Source: Triticum aestivum (lineage: Eukaryota > Streptophyta > Magnoliopsida > Poales > Poaceae). Taken from it: 64,000 bases of DNA. The stretch spans positions 170,156,883 to 170,220,882 of the forward strand of contig NC_057807.1 in the NCBI RefSeq assembly GCF_018294505.1. Direction: 5' to 3'. The notes beneath the pieces are model-generated. The model made no database searches and was not told the origin of the DNA. It worked only from the letters and a program-made list of their open reading frames with translations. This document shows, one piece after another, positions 1 through 10,400 of this stretch (positions within the stretch are counted from its first letter, which is position 1; each line of letters opens with the position of its first letter). The position numbers and the translations under genes were made by a program.

Positions 1-1077
1 CGCTCACTACCTTAACAACCTCCTGTCACGGGCGACGTGGCTCACGGGGCACCTCCACCACCTTCGGCCAAGGGTGCCATCGTAGAACCAAGGTGGCTGG
101 CACCGCGACACGACCTGCTGTGCCAGGCGCCTACGCGCGAAGAGGCAAGCTACCAAGTGGTGCAGCGGCCCCAAGAAGATGCACATGTGCTTCCAGCACC
201 CCCACGTGAAGACCGTGTGCCGCCTGTGATGGTGGCGGCATGCGAGCACCAAGACCAAGCTCCACCTCCTCGACGGGCTCCCATGACAACAGTAGGGTGC
301 CACGCATTCACCCCAAAGCTCCACAACGTCATCTGGTCGGTCAAGTTCAAGTATGATCTGCCCCCATGCTATGACGATACTGTCGACCCTGCCGAGTTCC
401 TGCAGCTCTATGAGCTGAGAATCGAGGCGTCCAGCGGAGACGAGAAGATCATGGCGAACTTGTTTCCCATGGCCCTCAAGGATGGTGTGTGCTCCTGGCA
501 CCTGAATCTCCCCGTGGGATCTGTCTCCTCCTGGGATGAGATGCGCGACCGCTTCATCGCCAACTTCCAGCGCACTCGTAACCGCCCGCCGGTCGCGGGT
601 GACCTACAACGCATCAAGCAGCAGCCAGGGGAGACCTTGTAGAAGTATATCCAGCGCTTCAACAACATTCGCCTCAAGATCCCCAAGGTGTCGGACGAGG
701 CCATCATCTCAGTGTTCATTGATGGCGTCCACGACGTCGAGATGAAGGAGGGGCTCACCATTCATGAGGACCTCTGCATAGCACTGGAGATGTTCAACAT
801 GGCAAACAAGTGCGCGAGGGCTGAGGAGGGACTCCTCTCCCTCCTCGAGCTCCCTGATGCTGACCCAGAAGACAAGAAGGCCAAGTCCAAGGATGTGAAG
901 CGCAAGGGGCCCGCTGTTCTTGCGGCCGAGCCAGAGATGAAGCGTGGCTGCGACCACCCTGAGTCATCCAAGAGCAACCGACCATTCTACATCTTCCACA
1001 ACGTCCACAGCCACAACACCAACAACTGCCAGGAGCTCAGGGCCCTGCGCAATGGGTGCCTTGGTCGACGCCCCTAG
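1..1077 (+). pseudogene. gag of Gypsy copy A, decayed
   Basis: One reading frame gives a gag nucleocapsid precursor, interrupted by TAA at 13-15 and TAG at 640-642. The Retrotrans_gag-like core lies at about 330-600 (AEFLQLYELRIEAS, KIMANLFPMALKDG, RFIANFQ), followed by QRFNNIRLKIPKVSDE after the TAG. A knuckle-like H/C pattern (FHNVHSHNTNNCQELR) stands at about 994-1041. Copy C at 36082-37037 has an uninterrupted match to the first part, which shows where the stops arose. The start lies outside the window. After 1077 the frame is lost. Confidence 0.8.
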
Positions 1078-1385
1078 TGCAACGATCGAGGCTATGGCCG
1101 CGGAGGAGGCCGAGGTGGAGCACGCTTGGACGGCCGCGACCATTGTCAGGGGTGGCGCGACCAGCCTTGGGAGGACCGCTGGCAGGGCCAACCTCGTGAC
1201 GGCGCCTGAAGGAACCAGCCTCGCGAGGATCAGCCTCAGGGCAATGCCGGTCTTCCTCCACTGCCTGCACCACTGAGAAGGAATGAAAATCATCACCAGG
1301 ACGACGGGGCTGGGGGCTTCTAGGAGCCTCGAGCCATCGCCTTCACCTGGGAAGCTCTCAGGCCCCAGCCTCTCACGGCGTCTTC

Positions 1386-2104
1386 AAGCAGTTCGCCCGT
1401 GAGGTGAACGCAGTGCTCCCTAAGACCGAGGCAACTCGCCCGCTCAGGTGGTCCAAATACGCCATCACCTTCAACTCCTCTGATCAGCTCAAGTGTGCGT
1501 CCACTTCTGGTGCGCTCCCAATGCTCTGCTTGCCCGCTATCAGCAATGTGGTCGTCACCAAGACCCTCATTGATGGTGGAGCTGGGCTCAATTTCTCTCT
1601 ATCCAGTCGTTCGAAAGGCTCCAAGTGCCTTATCACTAGCTTCAGCCTACCAAGCCATTCGCAGGAGTGACCGATGGTTCCACACATCCGATAGGAAATA
1701 TCCGCCTCCCTATCACCTTCAGCGAGCGCGACAACTACCGCACCAAGTTCATCAACTTCGACGTCGCCGACATTCGTCAGCCATACAAAGCCATCCTCGG
1801 GTAGCCAGGGCTGGCCAAGTTCATGGCGGAAACACATCACGGCTACAACATCCTCAAGATGCCAGGGAGTGGCAGCATCATCACGATCGCCCGCAAGGGA
1901 AAGGACGTGGTGTGCTCCCTCGAGCGCGCCTACCAGGCTACAGCAGTTGAGAACCCTGAACATGAGGGCGGTGTCCTCCCTCCTGAGATAGCTCCCAAGA
2001 CAAAGAAGCTGCAGCTGGGCCAAGGGTCTCGTGAGGAGGCATCGCCCGACAACATCGCGCTGAGCCTCGCGTCCCTAGATGGGGCGCTTTCACCTATCGC
2101 ATAG
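1386..2104 (+). pseudogene. Retroviral-type aspartic protease region of copy A, decayed
   Basis: Two partial frames can be read. The first (about 1404-1670) contains TKTLIDGGAGLNF, matching the catalytic segment of plant Gypsy proteases, where D-G-G/S-A/S replaces D-T/S-G. The second (about 1823-2104) has HHGYNILKMPG and an acidic tail. Copy B reads the intervening part as AILGYPTLDKFMAV, the usual second protease motif (hydrophobic-LG). Frameshifts near 1,670-1,820 break the ORF. The cleavage role is inferred from family membership. Confidence 0.7.
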
Positions 2105-2159
2105 GAAGGCGTTCCCGGCGGCCTTCTCAGGCTGGGCTCAGGGGCTCTTCTCTAGAGGG

Positions 2160-2651
2160 CCTTGGACCTAGCCAACGTCACAAGGGAGGCTCTCGGGCAC
2201 CATGTGGAGTCATGCTTCAGTGCACGCTTCCCAGGAGAAGGCGCAGGGCGCAAAGCGCCAGGAGTTCAGGAGTTCATCAGCAAGGCAGTCGAGGAGATTC
2301 AAGAGGCAAGGGTTCTGCAGGGCGATCGCCACCCACCGTCGGGCGCGGCTCATTGCCCTGGAGAGGGTAAGGACTTCCGCTTCTGCATCGACATCCCAGG
2401 GCTCAACAGGGCTGCGCCTCGGCAACACTTCTGGCTGTTCCATGTCGGTTGATGCGAGGGCCCCCCTCACCGCTATGTTCGCATGCCCTTCGGCCTGCAG
2501 AGCGGCTATCACATTCCAGCACCGCATGCGGGGCATCCTAGCGGCTCTGGAGGCTAGGCACCGGGCGGTCCTAGCAGAGATGGAGATGCATCTTCAGGAG
2601 CCCCCCAGGCCCCCAGATCCACCCGAGGTTCAGGGCCAAGGCGGCTCATGA
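2160..2651 (+). pseudogene. Collapsed reverse-transcriptase remnant
   Basis: A stretch resembling the N-terminal RT motif (DFRFCIDIPGLNRA, about 2370-2411) is followed within about 75 bases by a segment resembling the fingers/palm motif MPFGL.NA..TFQ (about 2473-2524, split across frames). Next comes RMRGILAALEARH and a proline-rich end before TGA at 2649-2651. In intact Gypsy elements these motifs are farther apart, and the YLDD active site follows; here it is absent. Copy B has the same abbreviated arrangement at about 16,850-16,384, so the shortening predates both insertions. Confidence 0.6.
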
Positions 2652-3128
2652 GGAACGACTTCAGCTCAGCGCGCGACTTTTGCTACCCCGACATCTCTTC
2701 AGCAATGGTGCTAGGTGACATCTTTTTAGTTCGTTCAGTTGGGGCACCCCTCGGGCTGCTTTATCCCCAATTCACGTGGGTCTGTCCCTGCGGCATGTAT
2801 CCTTTTGCATTTGTCGGAATTGGCTAACCATCTCTCATGAGCTAATCTATGATCATGGCCTGCTTCCTTCGAATATTAACCACCTTGCGGTCTCCCTACA
2901 TTTGCTAGCTTGTCCTTTGCCCATCACGCAATGGGGGCTACCCACGCTGGCACGACGCTTGTGCTCGGGTCCGTCCCTGCAACACTGATAAACCCGAGGA
3001 CCGAGCTCTGGCTCGTGGCCCGCCTCACTCATGCCACCTCACCAGGTCCTCGGTGCCTTTGAAGGGTCCAGGGACAGGCAGTCAGCACCATAGGGAATTG
3101 CACTTTCTCCTGCCAGCGAAGATGCAAG
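2652..3128 (+). other. Non-coding 3' tail of copy A, first part
   Basis: There is no convincing ORF. The segment aligns by eye with the reverse complement of about 16,380-15,960 in copy B; both contain TAGTTCGTTCAGTTGGGG and GGGTCC(G/A)TCCCTGCAA. It is part of the element's untranslated 3' region, and it resumes at 5229 after the inserted Copia LTR. Confidence 0.6.
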
Positions 3129-5223
3129 TGAAGGAAATATGCCCTAGAGGCAATAATAAAGTTATTATTTATTTCCTCATATCATGATAAATGTTTATCA
3201 TTCATGCTAGAATTGTATTAACCGGAAACATAATACATGTGTGAATACATAGACAAACATATAGTCACTAGTATGCCTCTACTTGACTAGCTCATTAATC
3301 AAAGATGGTTATGTTTCCTAACCATAGACATGTGTTGTCATTTGATTAATGGGATCACATCGTTAGGAGAATGATGTGATTGACATGACCCATTCCGTTA
3401 GCCTAGCACTTGATTGTTTAGTATATTGCTATTGCTTTCTTCATGACTTGTACATGTTCCTGTAACTATGAGAATATGTAACTCCCGTTTACCGGAGGAA
3501 CACTTTGGGTGCTACCAAACGTCACAACGTAACTGGGTGATTATAAAGAAGTACTACAGGTGTCTCCAACGGTATATGTTGAGTTGGCGTAATTCGAGAT
3601 TAGGTTTTGTCACTCCGATTGTCGGAGAGGTATCTCTGGGCCCTCTCGGTAATGCACATCACTATAAGCCTTGCAAGCAATGTAGCTAATGAGTTAGTTA
3701 CGGAATGATGCATTACGTAAGGAGTAAAGAGACTTGCCGGTAACGAGATTGAACTAGGTATTGGATACCGACGATCGAATCTCGGGCAAGTAACATACCG
3801 ATGACAAAGGGAACAACGTATGTTGTTATGCGGTTTGACCGATAAAGATCTTTGTAGAATATGTAGGAACCAATATGGGCATCCAGGTTCCGCTATTGGT
3901 TATTGACCGAGAATAGTTCTTGGTCACGTCTACATAGTTCTCGAACCCGTAGGGTCCGCACGCTTAACGTTACGATGACAGTTTTATTATGAGTTTATAA
4001 GTTTTGATGTACCGAAGTTTGTTTGGAGTCCCGGATGTGATCATGGACATGACGAGGAGTCTCGAAATGGTCGAGACTTAAAGATTGATATATTGGTCGA
4101 CTATATTTGGACACCGGAAGTGTTCCAGGCGTTTTCGGAGAAAACCGGAGTGCCGGAGGGTTACCGGAACCGCCCCCCCCCGGGATAGATAATGGGCCAC
4201 ATGGGCCTTGGTGGAAAGAGAGAGGGGCGGCTAGGGTGGGCCGCGTGCCCCCTCTCCCTCTGGTCCGAATTGGACTAGGAGGGGGGGCGGCGCCCCCCTC
4301 TTTCCTTCCCCCACTCCCCCTTCCTTGCCCCTCCTAGTAGGAGTAGGAAAGGGGAGTCCTACTCCTACTAGGAGGAGGACTCCTCCTCCTTGGCGCGCCC
4401 ACAAGGGCCGGCCGGCCTCCCCCATTNNNNNNNNNNNNNNNNNNNNNNNNNNNNNNNNNNNNNNNNNNNNNNNNNNNNNNNNNNNNNNNNNNNNNNNNNN
4501 NNNNNNNNNNNNNNNNNNNNNNNNNNNNNNNNNNNNNNNNNNNNNNNNNNNNNNNNNNNNNNNNNNNNNNNNNNNNNNNNNNNNNNNNNNNNNNNNNNNN
4601 NNNNNNNNNNNNNNNNNNNNNNNNNNNNNNNNNNNNNNNNNNNNNNNNNNNNNNNNNNNNNNNNNNNNNNNNNNNNNNNNNNNNNNNNNNNNNNNNNNNN
4701 NNNNNNNNNNNNNNNNNNNNNNNNNNNNNNNNNNNNNNNNNNNNNNNNNNNNNNNNNNNNNNNNNNNNNNNNNNNNNNNNNNNNNNNNNNNNNNNNNNNN
4801 NNNNNNNNNNNNNNNNNNNNNNNNNNNNNNNNNNNNGTTCCTTAGCCGTGTGCGGTGCCCCCCTCCACCATATTCCACCTCGGTCATATCGTCGCGGAGT
4901 TTAGGCGAAGCCCTGCGCCGGTAGAACATCATCATCGTCACCACGTCGTCGTGCTGACGGAACTCATCCCCGAAGCTTTGCTGGATCGGAGCCCGGGGAT
5001 CGTCATCGAGCTGAACGTGTGCTGAACTCGGAGGTGCCGTACGTTCGGTGCATGGATCGGTCGGATCGTGAAGACGTACGACTACATCAACCGCGTTGTG
5101 CTAACGCTTCCGCTTACGGTCTACGAGGGTACGTGGACAACACTCTCCCCTCTTGTTGCTATACCATCACCATGATCTTGCGTGTGCGTAGGAATTTTTT
5201 TGAAATTACTACGTTCCCCAATA
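3129..5223 (+). mobile_element. Solo LTR of BARE1/WIS/Angela-type Copia element
   Basis: The segment starts TGAAGGAAATATGCCCTAG and ends GTTCCCCAATA. It is flanked by the direct repeat GCAAG at 3124-3128 and 5224-5228, the 5-bp target duplication expected of an LTR element. There is no internal domain, primer-binding site or second LTR, so it is a solo LTR left by LTR-LTR recombination. The last two bases are TA where the family has CA, consistent with one C-to-T change. The family name is from memory of Triticeae libraries. An N run of 410 bases lies inside, so the true length is uncertain. Confidence 0.9.
4427..4836. other. Assembly gap (410 N)
   Basis: A run of N lies inside the solo Copia LTR. 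The left edge is a GC-rich stretch full of CCTCCT and TCCTACTCC repeats. ORFs spanning the N run have no meaning. Confidence 0.99.
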
Positions 5224-5228
5224 GCAAG

Positions 5229-6000
5229 TTCACCTAAGGCCAATCTATGGGCAGGCCCCGACGGTCACCACCTTGCCCCGCGAGTCACTTGCACATTAAA
5301 GGGGGGGGGGCTGAGCATCGTGCCTCAAGAGCTCATTTTGGCTCTCCAGCCCTCACCCCCTGGCCTTGAGCACGACATTGCGACCTGGCATACCAGTGGT
5401 GGCTGAGCCTGCTCGAGGGCCGGGTCCCGAGGACGTAGAGCACCTAGGCAAGCGAGGAAAGAGGGTGATCGTCGCGGAACCCCCTTAGTGACGCTACCAT
5501 AGATGCATGAATGGGCACCTCCCAGGGGAATCACAACGAGTTTTCTAAAAGATAAGTCGCACTCGCCGTGATATAAGCCTCGCAGCCCGCACACCCAACT
5601 CTCGCAGTCCCACTCTGGCAGTTTCACTCGCCTTTCTGTTTCTTGGGCAGCTGCTTGCACGCCAAGGGGGACGTCATGAGCATCGTGCCTCATGAGCTCT
5701 CACCAGACCTCGGGCTGCTCACCTCCTAGCCTTGACGACGGCATCACGACCTGGCATACTAGCGACGGTTGAAGACGTCCTGGGGACTGGGACCCGCCAG
5801 CGTAGAGCGCTACACTACCTCAGTGTAAGAAAGGGGGAATCATGCCGGATCGGGATACACCTTTTCTTCATAGAACCAAAAGAACGACGCTGGAATTAAG
5901 GCATTTCGATCCTTACATGCCCCGCGGGGCTAGTACTAATTTCCACGCAGTGAAGCAAAAGAAGAAAGGCTCCGACTAGGCCAGCGCACATCACCGGCGA
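5229..6000 (+). other. Non-coding 3' tail of copy A, second part
   Basis: The tail continues after the solo LTR insertion. It aligns with the reverse complement of about 15,960-15,100 in copy B, including CTTGCACATTAAAGG, CCTCACCCCCTGGCCTTGA and GACCTGGCATACCAG. No ORF is supported. It includes the direct duplication listed separately. Confidence 0.6.
5283..5830 (+). repeat. Two-copy direct repeat in the element tail
   Basis: Units start near 5287 and 5650, an offset of roughly 360 bases. Each carries TTGCAC, then GAGCATCGTGCCTCA, then CACGACCTGGCAT or its near equivalent, and ends in a GTAGAGC(A/G)C box. The units have diverged clearly. The inverted copy B has the same two-unit layout (about 15,855-15,660 and 15,480-15,310), so the duplication belongs to the element and is not a local event. 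Confidence 0.6.
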
Positions 6001-6016
6001 CACCGTGCGGCACCCG

Positions 6017-6691
6017 CTACCGCTTTCTGGCCTCTGCGGGAGCTCGGCGGTATGCAGCTGTCGTCACTGGACTCCGGAGACTCGCTGGGCTCAGGAAAAT
6101 CGCTGGATTCCCAAGAGTCGTCGTTGTTGCCGAAGGAGGTGCTGACGGGGATGGAAGCGGATCTAGCGCCCTCGGCAGCGTCCCGTGTGCTGCTTCCTCC
6201 GGGCAGCACTCCAACTGCCGGCCCTCCTCGTCGAAGACTTTGAAGAACAGGGTGGAGGCGACATCGTATTCGAGGTGGATCGCGAGAGCCCCCTCTGCAT
6301 AGCAGGCTCGGGAGACTTCGCCCCATTCGCTGGACATGAAGGCATCTCCAGGGGGCACCACCTCCACCTCAGCTCCCGACATGTTGTAGCCACAGCTCAA
6401 GTGTCCCCCTCGGTGGCAGGTCATCGAGAAGAACCTCGGGAGCCGGATCTACAAGTCAGGCGGCATCGTTGCCCACATCACAAAATCGCGCGAGCTACCC
6501 TCGGCGTGGGTCCGCGGCTTGGCAGGTAGGTCAGCGGTGGCTCGTCCTTTGCCGCCTAGGATTGCTCGACGGCGCACGTCATCGCCCCGTGCGCGGGCGT
6601 ACAGAGGAAGGGTATACCAGGCAGAGGCCTCGATTGCCAAGGCCTGGACACCTCCTGCCTCGCGCCGGCATCGCGGTGAAGGCGGAACCAC
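6017..6691 (-). pseudogene. Broken antisense ORF with B3-like domain
   Basis: One minus-strand frame runs from ATG at 6691, through a TAG near 6449-6451, to a stop at 6017. Residues before the stop (SSRDFVMWATMPPDL) and after it (FMSSEWGEVSRACYAEG, HLEYDVASTLFFKVFDEEG) follow the pattern of the plant B3 DNA-binding domain, in which an N-terminal strand F.....P is followed by W..F....L.EGD.L.F.YD....F.V.VFD..G. A neighbouring frame between them reads EVLLDDLPPRGTLELWL, which also looks protein-like, so a frameshift pair may lie there. A serine-rich C-terminal tail follows. A TATA box lies upstream at 6861-6870. The B3 assignment is my inference from pattern alone. The ORF abuts an LTR and is probably carried by a retrotransposon. 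Confidence 0.45.
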
Positions 6692-6860
6692 TCCTTTGGC
6701 GTGAGAGGATCAAGCCCCTCCTAAGGGGCCTTTCCTTTTTCAGCCGCGGAAAATCTCCGGATTGGCGCCGTGAGAGCAGCAGCAAGATGGAAAAGGAGGA
6801 GGAACGAGCAGCTGGAAGACGGAGGAAGAGATGAGCGAGGAGGGGGCTCTGCCCCTCCCC

Positions 6861-6870
6861 TCATATATAG
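6861..6870 (-). promoter_or_regulatory. TATA box for the antisense B3-like ORF
   Basis: On the minus strand this reads CTATATATGA, about 170 bases ahead of the ATG at 6691, with a pyrimidine-rich leader between. It lies 13 bases from the LTR at 6883. The promoter role is inferred. Confidence 0.45.
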
Positions 6871-6882
6871 CCAGAGGGAGGC

Positions 6883-7388
6883 TGAGGGAGTCCTGGATTG
6901 GGGGGTGTCCAGATAGCCGGACTAGCATCATCAGCTGAACTATCATCGGTAGGACTATCATCATCGACCGGACTCCAGGACTATGAAGATACAAGATTGA
7001 AGACTTCGCCCCGTGTCCGGATGGGACTTTCCTTGGCGTGGAAGGCAAGCTTGGCAATACGGATATGTAGATCTCCTACCATTGTAACCGACTCTATGTA
7101 ACCTTAGCCCTCTCCGGTGTCTATATAAACCGGATGGCCCTAGTCCGTAGGACATACTTTACAACAATCATACCATAGGCTAGCTTTTAGGGTTTAGCCT
7201 CCTTGATCTCGTGGTAGATCCACTCTTGTAAACATCCACAATATCAATATCAATCAAGCAGGACGTAGGGTTTTACCTCCATCAAGAGGGCCCGAACCTG
7301 GGTAAAACATCGTGTCCCTTGTCTCCTATTACCATCCGCCTAGACGCACAGTTCGGGACCCCCTACCCGAGATCCGCCGGTTTTGACA
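6883..7388 (+). repeat. LTR (506 bp) of the gag-protease Gypsy element
   Basis: The segment starts TGAGGGAGTCCTGGATT and ends GGTTTTGACA, with the TG...CA termini of LTRs. It has a TATA box at 7122-7129 (TATATAAA). The following bases, CCGACATTGGTGCTTTCATTGAG, hold a probable but non-canonical primer-binding site at about 7394-7411. The gag ATG follows at 7442. I recall this LTR type from Triticeae Gypsy elements (possibly the Fatima group), but the name is not secure. No partner LTR is found downstream. Confidence 0.75.
7122..7129 (+). promoter_or_regulatory. TATA box of the 6883 LTR
   Basis: TATATAAA lies in an LTR 313 bases ahead of the gag ATG, at a position suitable for the U3/R boundary. 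Confidence 0.6.
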
Positions 7389-7441
7389 CCGACATTGGTG
7401 CTTTCATTGAGAGTTCCTCTGTGTCGTCACCGATAGGTTTG

Positions 7442-10400
7442 ATGGCCTCTTCAATCAACAACGACGCGGTCCTGGGTGAGACTTTTCTCCCCGGACAGAT
7501 CTTCGTATTCGGCGGCTTCGCACTGCGGGCCAACTCACTTGGCCATCTGGAGCAGATCGAAAGCTACGCCCCTGGCCATCAGGTCAGGTTTGGAAGCCTA
7601 AACTTCACGGCCGATATCCGCGGGGACTTGATCCTCGACGGATCCGAGACGCAGCCGAGCGTGCCGCACTGTCACGATGGGTACGACCTAACTCTGCCGC
7701 CAGACAGTGCCTTGGAGGCGGCACTCGAATCCGCTCCGATCTATAGTTCGGAGCTGATCGCGCAGATCGAGGACGGGTGGCTGGACACCGCCTCGGGGGC
7801 TGCAACTTCTATGGCGATGGAGCCGAACACTGACCTTGTCCCACATAAAGCTCATGACTCTAAGGCGCCGGACTCTCTACCGGAGTCCGACCCTCCTACG
7901 CCCGTGCCAGTCGAATCCGATTGGACGCCGGTCATGGAATTCACCGCTGTGGACATCTTTCATTACTCACTCTTCGGCGATATCCTAAATTCGCTGAAGC
8001 ATCTCTCGTTATCCGGAGAGCCCTGGCCGGACTACGGTCAGGATGGTTGGGACATGGACGACGAAGAAATTCTGAACCCTCCCACCACCCACTTCATAGC
8101 CACCATCGACGATCTAACCGACGTGCTCGACTACGACTCCGAAGACATCGACGGTATGGACGACGATGCCGGACACTATCAAGAACCAGCGCCTACAGGA
8201 CACTGGAAAACCACCTCATCATACGACATATACATGGTGGACACCCCAAAAGACGGGGACGGCGAAGAAGCAGCAGAGGCAGATTCCCTAAAGAAACAGC
8301 CCAAGCGCCAACGTCAGCGGCGCCGCTCTAAATCCTGCCATAGCAAGAATGGAGATTCCACCACAGGAGATAACAGCACCCCAGAAAGTGCCGAGGACAA
8401 CCCCCTCCAGCAGGATTCAGCGCAAGAGGAGGCAGAAGCAAGCCCTCACGAGAGGGCGGCAGACGAAGAGGTCGAGGATGATAATTACATACCTCCCTCC
8501 GGAGACGAGGCAAGCCTCGATGACGACGAATTCATCGTACCTGAGGATCCCATCGAACAAGAGCGTTTTAGACGCAGGCTAATGGCCACAGCAAACAGTC
8601 TAAAGAAAAAGCAGCAACAGCTTCAAGCTGATCAAGACCTGCTGGCCGACAGATGGACCGAGGTCCTCGCAGCCGAAGAGTACGAACTCGAACGCCCCTC
8701 CAAAAGCTACCCAAAACGCAAGTTGCTCCCCCGACTAGAGGAGGAAGCATACAATCCGGCATCACCAGCGCACAATACGGCAGACCGACCACCTCGTGGC
8801 CGCGACAGAGAGGCATGCAAACCCTCCACCAAAACCGTCCCTCGGCACCGCTCAAAAAGCGCGAAGCCGCGGGGGAACACGCCGGACTTGCGAGACATAT
8901 TGGAGGATAAGGCAAGACAATCCAGATCTATCTATGGATCACGTAGGCGCCCCAAGACCCACGACGAATACGGTCGCGCCGGACATAACCACTCCGGCCG
9001 GGCCGAACACAGCAGACAACGCTCTCTCGAGCTACGTCGCGATATTGCTCAATACAGAGGCGCCGCACACCCACTATGCTTCACTGATGAAGTAATGGAT
9101 CATCAAATCCCTGAAGGGTTTAAACCCGTTAACATCGAATCCTATGATGGCACAACAGACCCCGCGGTTTGGATCGAGGATTATCTCCTTCATATACACA
9201 TGGCCTGCGGCGACGATCTTCACGCCATCAAATATCTCCCGCTCAAGCTTAAAGGACCAGCCCGGCATTGGCTTAACAGCCTGCCAGCAGAGTCGATTGG
9301 ATGCTGGGAAGACCTGGAAGCCGCATTCCTCGACAACTTCCAAGGCACGTACGTGCGACCACCGGACGCAGATGACCTAAGCCACATAATCCAGCAGCCA
9401 GACGAAACGGCCAGGCAATTCTGGACACGGTTGTTGACAAAGAAAAATCAAATCGTCGATTGTCCGGATGCAGAGGCCCTTGCTGCCTTCAAACATAACA
9501 TCCGAGACGAGTGGCTAGCCCGGCACCTAGGACAAGAAAAGCCGAAATCCATGGCAGCCCTCACGTCACTCATGACCCGCTTTTGTGCGGGAGAGGATAG
9601 TTGGCTAGCTCGCAGCAACAACCTGAGCAAAAATGCTGGCAGTTCGGATATCAAGGACCGCAATGGCAGGTCGCGTCGATACAAAAACAAACGCCGCATT
9701 AACAGCGACAGCAATGACGATACGGCAGTCAACGCCGGATTCCGAGGCTCTAAACCCGGTCAACGGAAGAAGCCATTTAAGAGAACTACTCCGGGTTCGT
9801 CCAATTTAGACCGAATACTCGACCGCTCTTGTCAAATACATGGAACCCCTGAAAAACCAGCTAACCACACCAACAGAGATTGTTGGGTATTTAAGCAGGC
9901 AGGCAAATTAATTGCCGAACACAATGACAAGGGGCTACACAGCGACGACGAGGAAGAAACCCGGCCGCCGAACAACAGAGGACAGAAGGGATTCCCCCCT
10001 CAAGTTCTGACAGTAAATATGATATACGCAACGCATATACCCAAGAGGGAGCTGAAGCATGCACTAAGGGACGTATACGCGATGGAGCCAGTCGCCCCAA
10101 AATTCAACCCATGGTCCTCTTGCCCGATCACTTTCGATCGAAGAGACCATCCGACTAGTATCCGCCATGGAAGATTCACCGCATTGGTTTTAGACCCAAT
10201 CGTTGATGGTTTTCACCTCACAAGAGTCCTGATGGACGGCGGCAGTAGCCTGAACCTGCTTTATCAGGATACAGTGCACAAGATGGGCATAGACCCTTCA
10301 AGGATTAAACCTACAAACACGACCTTCAAAGGCGTCATACCAGGTGTTGAAGCCAGCTGCACAGGCTCAGTCACACTGGAAGTGGTCTTCGGATCCCCGG

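Larger units (their letters stand above)
1..6000 (+). mobile_element. Non-autonomous Ty3/Gypsy element, copy A (5' end outside window)
   Basis: The copy holds, in order, gag, a protease-like region, a very short reverse-transcriptase remnant and a long non-coding tail, all on the plus strand. The same order and sequence recur inverted at about 18,944-15,100 (copy B), and an LTR plus gag of the same family begins at 35,115 (copy C). No RNase H or integrase motif is present. The tail is split by a solo Copia LTR at 3129-5223. No LTR of the copy C type follows the tail, so the 3' end is probably truncated near 6,000; that boundary is approximate. I do not assign a family name. Confidence 0.75.

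Noticed and set aside
4231..4944. Long ORFs on both strands across the first N run
   Set aside because: They are open only because N codons contain no stops; the flanks are LTR sequence.
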